A stretch of 64,000 nucleotides of DNA from positions 1 through 64,000 of the forward strand of contig JANQQE010000021.1 of assembly GCA_028285105.1 (NCBI GenBank), read 5' to 3'. Within the stretch, counting starts at the first letter, position 1. The number at the start of each line of letters is the position of its first letter. The position numbers were made by a program, and so were the translations under genes. Origin of the DNA: Alphaproteobacteria bacterium (GTDB lineage Bacteria; Planctomycetota; Phycisphaerae; UBA1845). Shown here in pieces: positions 25,678-35,283 of the stretch. The notes beneath the pieces were generated by a model, which saw nothing but the letters and a program-made list of their open reading frames with translations, was not told the origin of the DNA and searched no databases.

Positions 25678-27531
25678 GTGACAAACGAATCGACAAAACC
25701 AGATAGCGACATCGCCAACCGCAGTCACGGCACCGATTACAGTCACGGCCCCGACGGCAGTCGCACCACCGACCGCGCTGGAGACGAATCACGGGTCGCA
25801 GAGATACCGCAATCGAACCGATTGGCCCGCGCCTGGCCGTGGATCGCCATCGTGATGGTCGCACTTACCATCCGCGGAGCCTACCTCTGGCAAATCCGAA
25901 CAATCCCATACTTCACCAACCCGGTCGGCGACGCTGCATCATACGACAGTTGGGCGCTGGAAATCGCGGGCGGAAACTGGCTGGGCGATCAGGTGTTCTA
26001 CCAAGCTCCCGGCTACCCTTACTTTCTCGCGACCATCTATTCCATTTCAGGCGAAGCCCACCGATTGGTCGCCGCCCGCGTCGTGCAGATCGTCCTTGGC
26101 GCAATGGCCTGCCTCTTCGTCGGACTCGCAACTTCACGCATGTTTTCTAGAAGTGCCGGCCTGATCGCCGCATGCATCTTGGCGTTCTACCCACCAGCAA
26201 TTTTCTTTGACGGTCTGATCCAGAAGGCTTCCCTCAACATCGCACTGATGTCGATTCTGGTGTTGACAATCGCGCACATTCGCATTCGACCAAGCAGGCT
26301 TAAGTGGGTCGGCTTGGGAGTGCTTCTTAGCACGCTCGGACTAACGCGCGAAAATGCATTGGCATTGGTTCCTATTGTGATGGTTTGGTCGTGGATCGGT
26401 TTCCGGTCAACGCCGGCCATGATTCGCGAGAGAGGCTTTGCAGCATTAATTGGCGGGGTCCTGCTTGTCCTTTTCCCCGTCGCGCTACGCAACCATCATG
26501 TCGGCGGGGAATGGCTCATCACCACATCGCAAGCCGGGCCGAATTTCTATATCGGTAACAATCCCGAAGCCACCGGCAGATATGCACCGCTTGTACCCGG
26601 CCACGAAACGCCGGAATTCGAACGGGCCGATGCCGTCAGACTGGCTGAAACTGCGAGCGGCAAGACTCTTACGGCAAAAGAAGTCTCACGATTCTGGTTC
26701 AGCCGCTCATGGGAATTTATTCGCGAAGCACCACTCAAATGGATTTCACTCTGCGCCCGAAAATTCTTGCTGGTCGTCAACCGCTACGAAATCAGCGATG
26801 TGGAGGGCTTCAACGTCTATCGCGACTTCTCACCGTTGCTGTCGATGCTGTCGGTCATCGGTCACTTCGGAATTCTCTGCCCGATCGCGATCGCTGGCAT
26901 GATCCTCGCCCGCTCCAACCCGAAGCGACCAACCATTCTCATTGTGCTCAGCTTCGTCTTTGCCACCAGCATAGCCGCGTTCTTCATCCTGGCGCGCTAC
27001 CGCGCACCACTTGTGCCGTTGCTCATTCCGTTCGCTGCGTTCGCCGTCGTAGAATGTCGCAAACGTTACACCGAACGCAAATCGCTCGTCGCCCCGGCAA
27101 TCGCCATCATCGTTGCAACCGTCGCATGCAATTGGCCGATGAGTCCGCAGCGCAAACTCGACGCGATGGCATACTCCAATCTCGCCACCGTGATGGCGCG
27201 CGATGGAAACATCCAAGGCGCGATGGAAATCTGGAAGATCGGTTTGGAAGTCAATCCAAATGGGCGGGAACTTCATTACAACATCGGTCTGGCGTATTTG
27301 ATGCAGCAGAAAATACCCGATGCTGTCAAGCACTTTACGCAGGCAAAAAACATCGACCCCGATCTGGCGGAAGTGGACTATCAACTCGGCAAGATTTACG
27401 AAGCCGTCGGCCAACTCGACAAAGCCAAGTGGCATTACTCCGAAGCGTTGCGGATCGATCCCAACGATAGCGAATCGCAAACCGGATTGGATCGCGTCCA
27501 GGCGAAACTGACTTCACCACCGACGGAATAA
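25678..27531 (+). CDS. GT39/PMT-like membrane glycosyltransferase with C-terminal TPR repeats
   Basis: About 617 residues starting at GTG. Residues 1-45 are hydrophilic, then about eleven membrane helices extend to residue 475. An acidic first loop, NPVGDAASYDSWALEI, fits GT-C enzymes of the PMT/ArnT group that use polyprenyl-phosphate sugars. A conserved NFYIGNNPEATG block is shared with the protein encoded at 53019-55043, so the two are paralogues. The tail (residues 490-610) carries three TPR repeats (HYNIGLAYLMQQKIPDAVKHF, VDYQLGKIYEAVGQLDKAKW). It probably glycosylates secreted proteins or lipids. Sugar and acceptor cannot be inferred. It ends 20 bases before the convergent polA stop. 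Confidence 0.82.
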   Translation: MTNESTKPDSDIANRSHGTDYSHGPDGSRTTDRAGDESRVAEIPQSNRLARAWPWIAIVMVALTIRGAYLWQIRTIPYFTNPVGDAASYDSWALEIAGGNWLGDQVFYQAPGYPYFLATIYSISGEAHRLVAARVVQIVLGAMACLFVGLATSRMFSRSAGLIAACILAFYPPAIFFDGLIQKASLNIALMSILVLTIAHIRIRPSRLKWVGLGVLLSTLGLTRENALALVPIVMVWSWIGFRSTPAMIRERGFAALIGGVLLVLFPVALRNHHVGGEWLITTSQAGPNFYIGNNPEATGRYAPLVPGHETPEFERADAVRLAETASGKTLTAKEVSRFWFSRSWEFIREAPLKWISLCARKFLLVVNRYEISDVEGFNVYRDFSPLLSMLSVIGHFGILCPIAIAGMILARSNPKRPTILIVLSFVFATSIAAFFILARYRAPLVPLLIPFAAFAVVECRKRYTERKSLVAPAIAIIVATVACNWPMSPQRKLDAMAYSNLATVMARDGNIQGAMEIWKIGLEVNPNGRELHYNIGLAYLMQQKIPDAVKHFTQAKNIDPDLAEVDYQLGKIYEAVGQLDKAKWHYSEALRIDPNDSESQTGLDRVQAKLTSPPTE

Positions 27532-27551
27532 ACTGCAATCCGATTGGTGAA

Positions 27552-30296
27552 TCATTTCGCGTCCAACCACGTCGCCCCGACACCGATGTCCACAACGATC
27601 GGCACGTCAAACGCGATCGCATTCGTCATCTTGTCGCGAATCATCTCGACGTGCGCATCGACCTCAGACTTGGCGGCTTCGAAGACCAACTCGTCATGAA
27701 CCTGAATCAGCATTTGCAGGTCGAGTTCGTTCAATTCAATCTCGCGATGAATATCGATCATCGCTTTCTTGATCATGTCAGCCGCCGTACCCTGAATCAC
27801 GGTGTTGACGGCCAGGCGCTCGCCAAGCGCCTGTTGCTGTTTGTTGCGCGAATGCAGTTCGTTGATCGGTCGGCGACGCCCAAGAATCGTTTCGGCGTAA
27901 CCGCTCTCCTTCGCATCGGCGATGCACTCTTGAATAAACCCGGCGATGCCCGGATACTGCTCGTTATAGCGCGCGATAAAGTCCTTCGCATCCGCCTGCG
28001 AGATACCCAGCGAGCGCGCCAACCCGAACGCGGTCTGCCCGTACACAATACCGAAGTTCACGGCTTTCGCTGCACCGCGCTGCTCTGACGTCACTTCATC
28101 GATGGCGACGTCATGGACCTGCGCCGCAACAGCCGCGTGAATATCGAGACCGTTTTCAAACGCATCGAGCAGCGCTTCATCTCTTGAAAAATGCGCAAGC
28201 ACGCGCAACTCAATCTGTGAATAGTCCGCCACCACCAACATGCGATCGGGCCCACTCGCCACAAACGCCCCACGAATCCTCCGCCCCAACTCGGTTCGGA
28301 TGGGAATGTTCTGCAAATTCGGATCGCTGGACGACAACCGCCCGGTCACCGCACCGGTTTGATGAAATCCGGCATGGATGCGATTCGTTTTCTTGCAAAC
28401 CATTTGCGGTAGCGTGTCGAGATACGTGCCTTTGAGCTTCGTCAATTCGCGGTATTCGAGCATCAAGCGCGGGATGGGATGGTCAGTCTTCTCTGCCAAT
28501 GCTTCCAGCGTGGCTGCGTCGGTGCTTCTACCCGTTTTCGTTTTTTTGATGACGGGTAATTCTTGCTCATCGAACAAGACGACGGCGAGTTGCTTCGTGG
28601 ACGCGATGTTGAATGCGTAACCGGCTTCTTTGTGAATCTCAGCCGTCAAATCCAACAACCGATCTCCAATCTCATTGCTCATCTTCGCAAGAAGCGACTC
28701 ATCAAGCGAAACGCCATTGGCCTCCATCCGCGCCAACACCGACACCAACGGCATTTCTATATCTTTGAACAAAGACGTAAAGGAACTCTCCGCAAGCTGT
28801 TTTGACAGAATTTCATAAAGCCGCCAAGTGAAATCGGCATCTTCACCGGCATACTCGGTCACATGCGCCGCATCGACCTGATCGATCGTCAATTGATTCT
28901 TACCCTTACCGATCAAATCCGAAATTGGAATCATACGATGATGGCAAAGCTCCAGAACGAGTGCATCCATTCCATGCGAGCGTCGCAGCGGTTCCAGCAC
29001 AAAGCTTGCGATCATCGTATCGAACGAAATGCCGCGCAGTGGCATTCCGGCTTGCTCCAGAACGATTGCATCGTACTTGATGTTTTGCCCGATCTTACCG
29101 ATCGACGCATCGCTCAAAACGCCAGCCAACTTCTCGCGCACCAGTTCCAGCGACAAGCATCGCCCCATCGCTGCCCGGATCGGGATGTAATACGCCTTAC
29201 CCGCTTCCCAAGACACCGAAATGCCCGCAAGCTCTGCGACGACCGGATTGAGATTGGTCGTCTCCGTATCAATGGCAAATGCTGGCTGTTTCTTCATGGC
29301 GGATGCAAGATCATCAAGCGCCGATTCCGTATCCACGCAAACGTACTCGCCGCGGGCCTCAGCCGACGCCAGCACAGGTTCCCCCTGCTCGCCTGATTCT
29401 CCGGAAAGTTCGTCGAGCTGGTCGGTCAATCGATTGAAACCCAACGTCTCAAACGTCGGTCGGGCATGCGCAAAGGTCAGCCCAGCGGTCCGCGCGGATT
29501 CAAGATCGAAATCGAACGTCACGTCATCTTTCAAAGTGACCAGTTGCCGCGTGATGGGTAACTGCTCGGCAAACGCCTTGACGTTCTCGCTTTGTTTAGG
29601 CGTGAGTTCGTCGGCATGATCCACGACAGACTGCGCAGTCCCATACTTGGAAATCAGTTTGACAGCCGTCTTCAGCCCCACGCCCGCCACGCCCGGAATG
29701 TTATCGACCGAATCGCCCGAAAGCGTTTGAATGTCGATGACCTGCTCCGGCGCATACCCCTTGTTTTCAAGCAGTACTTTGCGATTCAGTACCACGTTTT
29801 TTCCGGGATCGTACAGAAACACATGATCCGCAATGACCTGCTCCAGGTCTTTGTCTTTGCTCACGAGGTAGACATCCAGATCGTCGCCCGCCACCCGCTT
29901 CGCCAACGTCGCCATCAAATCGTCGGCTTCGAATCCTTCAAGACGCAAGATCGGAATTCCCATCGCCTCGACGATTTCGATAATGCGGTCGGCTTGTGGA
30001 TGCAGGTCATCCGGTGCGGGATCGCGGTGGGCTTTGTACTCGGGATAGATGTCGCAACGAAAAACAGTCCGGTCGCTCACATCGAGTGCCATCGCCAAAT
30101 AGTCAGGTTTGCGTTCCTTGATGAGGTTGAACAGCATCGCGCAAAAGACGTGGACCGCTTTGGTCGGCTCGCCCGTGGGCGACGTCAGCGGTCGAAACGG
30201 CGCATAGTAGCTGCGGTATATCTGGGCATGACCATCGATCACGAACAGGGTCTTGGGCAATATTTCAGACCTGGGCTCGAACAGGGACTCAGGCAC
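27552..30296 (-). CDS. polA: DNA polymerase I
   Basis: A 914-residue family A polymerase with all three domains. Residues 15-290 are the 5'-3' exonuclease (LFVIDGHAQIYRSYYA, EADDLMATLA, GDSVDNIPGVAGVG). Residues about 325-515 are a 3'-5' proofreading domain that looks active (AIDTETTNLNP, GQNIKYDAIV, YAGEDADFTWRLY). The polymerase domain has motif A VVADYSQIELRVLA, motif B RGAAKAVNFGIVYGQ and motif C IQVHDELVFEA. It fills gaps in repair and removes Okazaki primers. The start is GTG, supported by GGAG nine bases upstream. It is divergent from cheV and convergent with the GT39-like gene. Confidence 0.97.
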   Translation of the reverse strand: MPESLFEPRSEILPKTLFVIDGHAQIYRSYYAPFRPLTSPTGEPTKAVHVFCAMLFNLIKERKPDYLAMALDVSDRTVFRCDIYPEYKAHRDPAPDDLHPQADRIIEIVEAMGIPILRLEGFEADDLMATLAKRVAGDDLDVYLVSKDKDLEQVIADHVFLYDPGKNVVLNRKVLLENKGYAPEQVIDIQTLSGDSVDNIPGVAGVGLKTAVKLISKYGTAQSVVDHADELTPKQSENVKAFAEQLPITRQLVTLKDDVTFDFDLESARTAGLTFAHARPTFETLGFNRLTDQLDELSGESGEQGEPVLASAEARGEYVCVDTESALDDLASAMKKQPAFAIDTETTNLNPVVAELAGISVSWEAGKAYYIPIRAAMGRCLSLELVREKLAGVLSDASIGKIGQNIKYDAIVLEQAGMPLRGISFDTMIASFVLEPLRRSHGMDALVLELCHHRMIPISDLIGKGKNQLTIDQVDAAHVTEYAGEDADFTWRLYEILSKQLAESSFTSLFKDIEMPLVSVLARMEANGVSLDESLLAKMSNEIGDRLLDLTAEIHKEAGYAFNIASTKQLAVVLFDEQELPVIKKTKTGRSTDAATLEALAEKTDHPIPRLMLEYRELTKLKGTYLDTLPQMVCKKTNRIHAGFHQTGAVTGRLSSSDPNLQNIPIRTELGRRIRGAFVASGPDRMLVVADYSQIELRVLAHFSRDEALLDAFENGLDIHAAVAAQVHDVAIDEVTSEQRGAAKAVNFGIVYGQTAFGLARSLGISQADAKDFIARYNEQYPGIAGFIQECIADAKESGYAETILGRRRPINELHSRNKQQQALGERLAVNTVIQGTAADMIKKAMIDIHREIELNELDLQMLIQVHDELVFEAAKSEVDAHVEMIRDKMTNAIAFDVPIVVDIGVGATWLDAK

Positions 30297-30596
30297 GGTT
30301 TGTCATCTCCGATGCGACAAGTTCAACCGCGCTAAACGGTCAGCCGCTTTGGCGCGCCAAGCGACTCTAGCCCTGCGTTCACTGACTGTCAACGCACGCT
30401 GATTCGGACCTGTTTGCATCCGATCGCTCGCGACCTTTCGATGCGTATTGTACGTCAACGAATACTCCGTTCATTCAGATCGGAACCGAAAGCAGCCGCG
30501 AACAAAACCTCATCAACAACCGATACAGTATTCAAAGGCGAGCGCGATTCTTGAGGATTGAGTGGCGTCCGCACAGACCTCTGACGGAGACTGCCC
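30297..30596. other. Divergent spacer between polA and cheV
   Basis: This 300-base region must contain promoters for both genes. No open frame, clear promoter pair or strong hairpin stands out. Confidence 0.4.
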
Positions 30597-31553
30597 ATGA
30601 CGGCTGAAACCGAGATTCTTTTGGAATCGGGAACCAACGAACTTGAAGTCCTGGTATTTACCCTTGGCGATAATCGCTACGGCGTTAATGTGGCAAAGGT
30701 ACGCGAGGCGATCCGACCTGTCCCGTTGACATCGATACCGGAGAGTCATCCGTCGGCCATCGGCGCTTTTCAGCTGCGCGACACGGTCACCACCCTCATC
30801 GATCTGCACAAGTTCTTCGAACTCAAGCACGAACCGCCGGAGTACGAATCACGCCGCATCATTGTGACAGAATTCAATCAGATACGCATTGCGTTTCTTG
30901 TGGATACCGTAGAGCAGATTTACCGCGTCAGTTGGGAGTCGATCTCGCCAGTGCCAAGCATTGGCACAACAGAATCGCCCGTCACCAGCGTTTGCACCAT
31001 TCGCGACAACATGGTCCTGATGATCGACTTCGAGCGCATCGTTTTCGACATCACGGGGCACGACCTTTTCGACGTTAAAGTGGAAGAATCTGAAAGAAGC
31101 GCCGAGCGCAATAACACACGCATTCTGTTGGCTGAAGACTCATCGCTCATGCGCAGCCTCATCACCAAGAACCTGACACGAGCGGGCTACACAAACTACG
31201 AAGCTGTCGAAGACGGCTCCCTTGCATGGAACACGCTCAAGCAGCAGGCGGCTGGCCAACTTGCAGAACCGTTCTCGGTCGTCATCACAGATATCGAAAT
31301 GCCGCAACTCGATGGTTTGGCATTGACCAAACGTATCAAGGAATCGCCACAACTGGGCAACCTCCCCGTTGTCGTCTTCAGTTCGCTCGTCAGTCCGGAC
31401 AACGCCAAGAAAATCGAACAAGTCAAAGCCGACGGTCAGATCACCAAACCGGAGTTGCGAAATTTGGTGGATTTGCTGGACAAACTAATCGCAGAGTCAA
31501 CAAACGCAGCGCCACAGATCGCTACGACGGAACAAATTCTGGCACTGGCTTAG
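30597..31553 (+). CDS. cheV: Chemotaxis coupling protein CheV (CheW plus receiver)
   Basis: A 318-residue fusion. Residues 15-160 are a CheW domain (LEVLVFTLGDNRYGVNVAKVRE), which couples receptors to the CheA kinase. Residues 174-300 are a response-regulator receiver with acidic pair Glu180-Asp181, phospho-acceptor Asp232 in VVITDIEMPQLDG, and a Lys in QITKPEL. It therefore should dampen or adapt chemotactic signalling when phosphorylated by CheA. The C-terminus has a 20-residue unstructured tail. No other chemotaxis gene is adjacent. The gene ends with a 4-base stop-codon overlap with the convergent SpoIID-like gene. Confidence 0.93.
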   Translation: MTAETEILLESGTNELEVLVFTLGDNRYGVNVAKVREAIRPVPLTSIPESHPSAIGAFQLRDTVTTLIDLHKFFELKHEPPEYESRRIIVTEFNQIRIAFLVDTVEQIYRVSWESISPVPSIGTTESPVTSVCTIRDNMVLMIDFERIVFDITGHDLFDVKVEESERSAERNNTRILLAEDSSLMRSLITKNLTRAGYTNYEAVEDGSLAWNTLKQQAAGQLAEPFSVVITDIEMPQLDGLALTKRIKESPQLGNLPVVVFSSLVSPDNAKKIEQVKADGQITKPELRNLVDLLDKLIAESTNAAPQIATTEQILALA

Positions 31554-32833
31554 AACGCGCGGACCACACGCGAACCCGGGTAGTAATATCGAAGGATTGA
31601 ACCCGCCAATCGCCCCTTGCGCGCCTGGCCCTCCATCCCCCATTGGCACAATCCAAGGCCGTGCCCAAACCCGCGACCATCGGTGATGCGAATCACCTTC
31701 CCGTCATCGACAAGCTTGCAATCGGTGCTGCGCATCGTGCGCGACCCGACCGCCAATCGAAACGGTTCTGCCCGCATATTGATCACTTCACCCCTGTTGC
31801 CGGTCAGCGCCACCGTCTGAACGCGGCCAAACTCTGTTGATTTGACGACTTCTACCGACGCGATCGACTTCCATTTATCGAAGTCGTTTCGGCGCGATTT
31901 CAACCGTTTGAGCAGGCGACTCTTTTTGATTTCGTTTGGTCCCCACGCGTAAATGTTTCGTTTGGCGATGTTGCAATAGTTGCACTCGACGCCACCTCGA
32001 AGAGGCTCTGGCGTTTCGGAATTCTGCACATCGGAAAGGCTCTGCGATCGCCCGCCACACGCCGAAGAGTAATATGCGCAAAACACGCGCGGGCCATCCG
32101 GTGTCGCATGCGAAAGTACCAATCCCCGAGTGGCAGCGACGGCTTTTCGCGATCGCCTGCCGAAGGCACCGCTTGCCCATCCTCGATAGACCTGGCGTCC
32201 TTCCGACGCGCGAAGATCGTAAGATCGCTCACTACGCCGTGCCATCAAGTACATGGCGTAGGTCCGTGCTGCGACGGCTTGCCCTTTTAAGGATTCGTCT
32301 CCGAATGCAGAAGATGCCTCGCACGCGACCACACCGCCAATGTATGATTCAATATCAACAAGATTGACGACCCGCAGCGCGCCATCGTCTCGAATCGAAA
32401 ATACGATCGCACCGGGATAAGAATTTGAAGCTTCTTTCTTGCCGTTGCGATAGCGCGATATCCGCGTGCGCTCGAATGGTTCGACACTTAGAGTGACCGG
32501 ACCCTCAACCGGATCGAGTTCGCCGAACTGCAAACCGTCGGACACATTGACCGATACACACTGAAGTGCATCGCCGGAAGCAATCGTTTGACCGTTTTGC
32601 GTTTCCAATGAATACGGCGCGCCCACGCAAACTTCGCAGCCGTCGTCAGAATCGAACAACAACACACGCACCGGACGCACACCCAAGGGCGGTTGAACGG
32701 GTTCTTCTTCAGGCGCACAGCCAACCATCAAGATCGCAAACCCAAGCGCAAAAACCACGGGGAAAGGGCGCAGCATCAAACCGCAACGAATCGCAATCGT
32801 TGGCAAATGAGATGGTCGATAGAATTGCAGCAT
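31550..32833 (-). CDS. SpoIID/LytB-domain lipoprotein
   Basis: A 427-residue protein. MLRPFPVVFALGFAILMVGC is a lipoprotein signal with lipobox MVGC; it begins 19 codons inside the frame, so the ATG at 32776 is an alternative start. The domain (residues about 145-420) shows SpoIID features: DIESYIGGVVACEASSAFGDE, LKGQAVAARTYAMYLM, a CGGRSQ block, and the closing DGRGFGHGLGLCQWGMEGQA. SpoIID-like enzymes are lytic transglycosylases acting on denuded peptidoglycan glycan strands. A cell-wall remodelling role at the inner or outer membrane is likely. Planctomycetes contain peptidoglycan, so the activity fits. Confidence 0.87.
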   Translation of the reverse strand: MLQFYRPSHLPTIAIRCGLMLRPFPVVFALGFAILMVGCAPEEEPVQPPLGVRPVRVLLFDSDDGCEVCVGAPYSLETQNGQTIASGDALQCVSVNVSDGLQFGELDPVEGPVTLSVEPFERTRISRYRNGKKEASNSYPGAIVFSIRDDGALRVVNLVDIESYIGGVVACEASSAFGDESLKGQAVAARTYAMYLMARRSERSYDLRASEGRQVYRGWASGAFGRRSRKAVAATRGLVLSHATPDGPRVFCAYYSSACGGRSQSLSDVQNSETPEPLRGGVECNYCNIAKRNIYAWGPNEIKKSRLLKRLKSRRNDFDKWKSIASVEVVKSTEFGRVQTVALTGNRGEVINMRAEPFRLAVGSRTMRSTDCKLVDDGKVIRITDGRGFGHGLGLCQWGMEGQARKGRLAGSILRYYYPGSRVVRAF

Positions 32834-33021
32834 ATATAAAGGAGATATTGGCCTCGCCTCCGAATTGCAAGCCTTTCCCCCAACAATGATCCATATACAC
32901 CGCCGCCATTCGCTCGCAATTATACCGAGCGATCAGCACGGGTTGATCATCCGCCCATCGAAAGGTTGTGATAAATCTTGGATTGGTACGCACCCGAAAG
33001 CATTCCGGGCATCGCAGGTTA

Positions 33022-33999
33022 TTACGTCGGTTGCCGAAGCGACAAGCCAAGTTCCACCAATCGCTTCTTGATCTCATCCAGCGAGGTCTGTCCAAAATTC
33101 TTGATCGACAAGAGTTCCGGTTCGCTGTGCTGAATCAAATCCTGCAAAGACAGCACACCCAATCGCTGCAAACACTTGCGGCTGCGAACCGACAATTCCA
33201 ACTCGGCGACGTTGCGATTCAGCAAATTGGCATCGCCGGCGGTCAACAAAGGTTGATGCCCGCTCGGGGCGGCTGTCGCGGCAGGGCGTTCTTCGATCAA
33301 TTGCCCCAAACGCAACCCTTTTTGCGAAAGCATGGCTTTGATCTCGTTGAGCGAGGTCTCGCCGAAATTCTTGTACGCCAGCAATTTGGGCTCGGAAATC
33401 TTCAGAAGATCGCCAAGGTTGTTGATATTCATCTGCTTGAGGCAGTTGCGACTGCGCACGCTCAACTCAAAATCGCTCACCGGAATATCGAGTACTGCGT
33501 CATGCTGTTCGCGATTTCGTTCGCGATCTTCGTCGTAGTACATGGTCAGCGAGCTTTCGATATCGGCATAGAACAACCGGGCCCGCACATCATTGGGATG
33601 TTCGTCAACGACTCGACTCAACAAACCCATCGCATCGTCATAACGACCGTAGTCTTCGTAGAGTACGGCAAGATTCATCATCGCCTTGACGTGAGAAGGC
33701 GGTTCGGCAACGCACTTCTCGTAAAGGGCAATCGCCTCTTCATCGTCGCCATGCAGATCGAGGACATACGCAAGTCGGAACATTGTTTCGGTGTGTTCGG
33801 GATCGGCTTCCAGCGCCATCCGATACGATGCCACCGCGTTGGTCCAGGCATTGCGCCGCTCGCTGAGGTAGCCTTCGAGGTAATACTTCTCGACGCGCTC
33901 TTCATCCGTACTCGGCGACAATCCCCGCAACTGGTCGGCGGCTTCGTCGAGTTTTTTCGATTCGATCAGTTCTGCAATGCTCTCAAGTGCCGTACTCAT
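33022..33999 (-). CDS. TPR protein with two RNA-polymerase alpha C-terminal-like domains
   Basis: A 325-residue protein from the ATG at 33999, which has a GAGGGA ribosome-binding site. Residues 5-150 are TPR repeats (KYYLEGYLSERRNAWTNAVA, TMFRLAYVLDLHGDDEEAI). Residues about 175-235 and 264-322 are two copies of the alpha-CTD fold: ELSVRSRNCLKQMNINNLGD and ELSVRSRKCLQRLGVLSLQD, each followed by NFGxTSLxEI. The Arg matching E. coli alpha Arg265 is kept in both (182, 272); the Asn268 equivalent is kept in the first (185) and Lys in the second (275). This architecture is widely conserved in planctomycetes and may bind AT-rich DNA or transcription factors; its function is not established. Confidence 0.9.
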   Translation of the reverse strand: MSTALESIAELIESKKLDEAADQLRGLSPSTDEERVEKYYLEGYLSERRNAWTNAVASYRMALEADPEHTETMFRLAYVLDLHGDDEEAIALYEKCVAEPPSHVKAMMNLAVLYEDYGRYDDAMGLLSRVVDEHPNDVRARLFYADIESSLTMYYDEDRERNREQHDAVLDIPVSDFELSVRSRNCLKQMNINNLGDLLKISEPKLLAYKNFGETSLNEIKAMLSQKGLRLGQLIEERPAATAAPSGHQPLLTAGDANLLNRNVAELELSVRSRKCLQRLGVLSLQDLIQHSEPELLSIKNFGQTSLDEIKKRLVELGLSLRQPT

Positions 34000-34092
34000 G
34001 CGTCCCTCGCTGTCGTATGAAGTCATTCGCAAAAAGGTATGGGATTCTGCGCAACCGAGCCTGTGAAAACCAAGCCGGCGCAGCCCAACATC

Positions 34093-35283
34093 TTATACGT
34101 GGCGAAACGGGATGCAAGCACGTGGGATAAACTGGGAAATTCCACGCATCCCAGCTCGGACGACGCGCCAGGTGTGGGCACAAACAAGCCAGCCCGGGTG
34201 GTGGATTTTGTAGATGTCGGCCATGTGAGCCCGCTGGGGAACGAGCAACGCGCCAAGGTAGGCCATCTGATCCTTCCTTGCTCCACCGACCACCGCATCG
34301 ACGCAAAGCCGAGCGATGGGATGTTGGTCGTCTCGGGGAGCCTGCCAAAGCGCCAAGCGGTCTGCCCACCCAGGCGTCTCGGAATCCAGCTCAGAAATCA
34401 CCGAATCCGGCAGCGACGACCCAAAGGCGTCATCCACCGCTCTCCCTGCAACCAGCGTCGGCCAAGCCAGACCCATCGAACGGACGCCATCGACAAACGC
34501 CAGCCAATCGATCTCGTCAGCATATCGTCGCGCAAATCGATGAACGTCGAGCAACCAGAGCAGTCTACCAGCACCGTGGCATGCCGCGTGAACGCAAAGG
34601 TGGATGAGCATCCCCTCGTGACCTGGCACCCGCACCGTCGCATCTCCGATCGTCAGGGCTCGCGATTCTGACCAAAACGATTCGAGAGAAACATTGCGAT
34701 ACCGCCAGGGTCGAAACAACCGTGCATGAACGTCGAACTTAACATTCGGCGCACCTGCCGGTCGAAACTCACGCTCGTAATAAAACCGCGGGAAAAAATC
34801 TTCGCGCAGAAGCGGCTCGCCATCGACACAGCCGACCGCTTTCAACACGCCGCATGCTTCCTGAATGTCGTCGAATCGAAAGAGTAGATCGACATCAGTC
34901 ATTGGCCGCAGGTCAAGACGGTCGTAAATCAAATGATTCAGCGCCATCCCCTTGAGAACCATCACATCGATGCCCGCGTCGTTCAGCGGTTTGGCGATGC
35001 GTTCAAGATGATGCGCAAGATGCAAGTTACGGGCAGCAATGTGAGCAGCCGATTCGGCAAGTCGCTGTCGGTGGACATCGCCAATAGGAATTTCACGATC
35101 GGAAACTGCATGAAGCACCAAGCCAGCCAACCCATGCGTGCAGGCGTACTCGGTCACTTCCTCCCAACACTTCGGAGGTGCGTTTGTCTGATCGCCGTCT
35201 TCGCGCAGCAGTTGGGCGATCCACCGGTGCGGTGATTGTGAAGATGTGAATTGTCGTTTCGATTCACCGATCACAGCCAACAC
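34093..35283 (-). CDS. Nucleotidyltransferase-family protein of the PqqD/HprK peptide operon
   Basis: A 396-residue member of the 'uncharacterised nucleotidyltransferase' family (NTP_transf_5-like). The catalytic region is VLKGMALNHLIYDRLDLRP followed by Asp130-x-Asp132 in TDVDLLFR, the DxD-type metal site of the polymerase-beta fold, with a helical C-terminal half. Such proteins occur beside HprK-like kinases in lasso-peptide and related clusters. The GTG start follows the TAG stop of the HprK-like gene directly, with no intervening base, so the genes are translationally coupled. It may transfer a nucleotide, or modify a phosphorylated peptide; the substrate is unknown. No alternative ATG gives the full N-terminal helix. 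Confidence 0.82.
   Translation of the reverse strand: MLAVIGESKRQFTSSQSPHRWIAQLLREDGDQTNAPPKCWEEVTEYACTHGLAGLVLHAVSDREIPIGDVHRQRLAESAAHIAARNLHLAHHLERIAKPLNDAGIDVMVLKGMALNHLIYDRLDLRPMTDVDLLFRFDDIQEACGVLKAVGCVDGEPLLREDFFPRFYYEREFRPAGAPNVKFDVHARLFRPWRYRNVSLESFWSESRALTIGDATVRVPGHEGMLIHLCVHAACHGAGRLLWLLDVHRFARRYADEIDWLAFVDGVRSMGLAWPTLVAGRAVDDAFGSSLPDSVISELDSETPGWADRLALWQAPRDDQHPIARLCVDAVVGGARKDQMAYLGALLVPQRAHMADIYKIHHPGWLVCAHTWRVVRAGMRGISQFIPRACIPFRHV

Noticed and set aside
32968..34020. A 350-codon rightward frame antisense to the alpha-CTD/TPR gene
   Set aside because: The leftward frame has clear TPR and alpha-CTD motifs; the antisense chain is Gln/His/Arg-rich without any recognisable domain.
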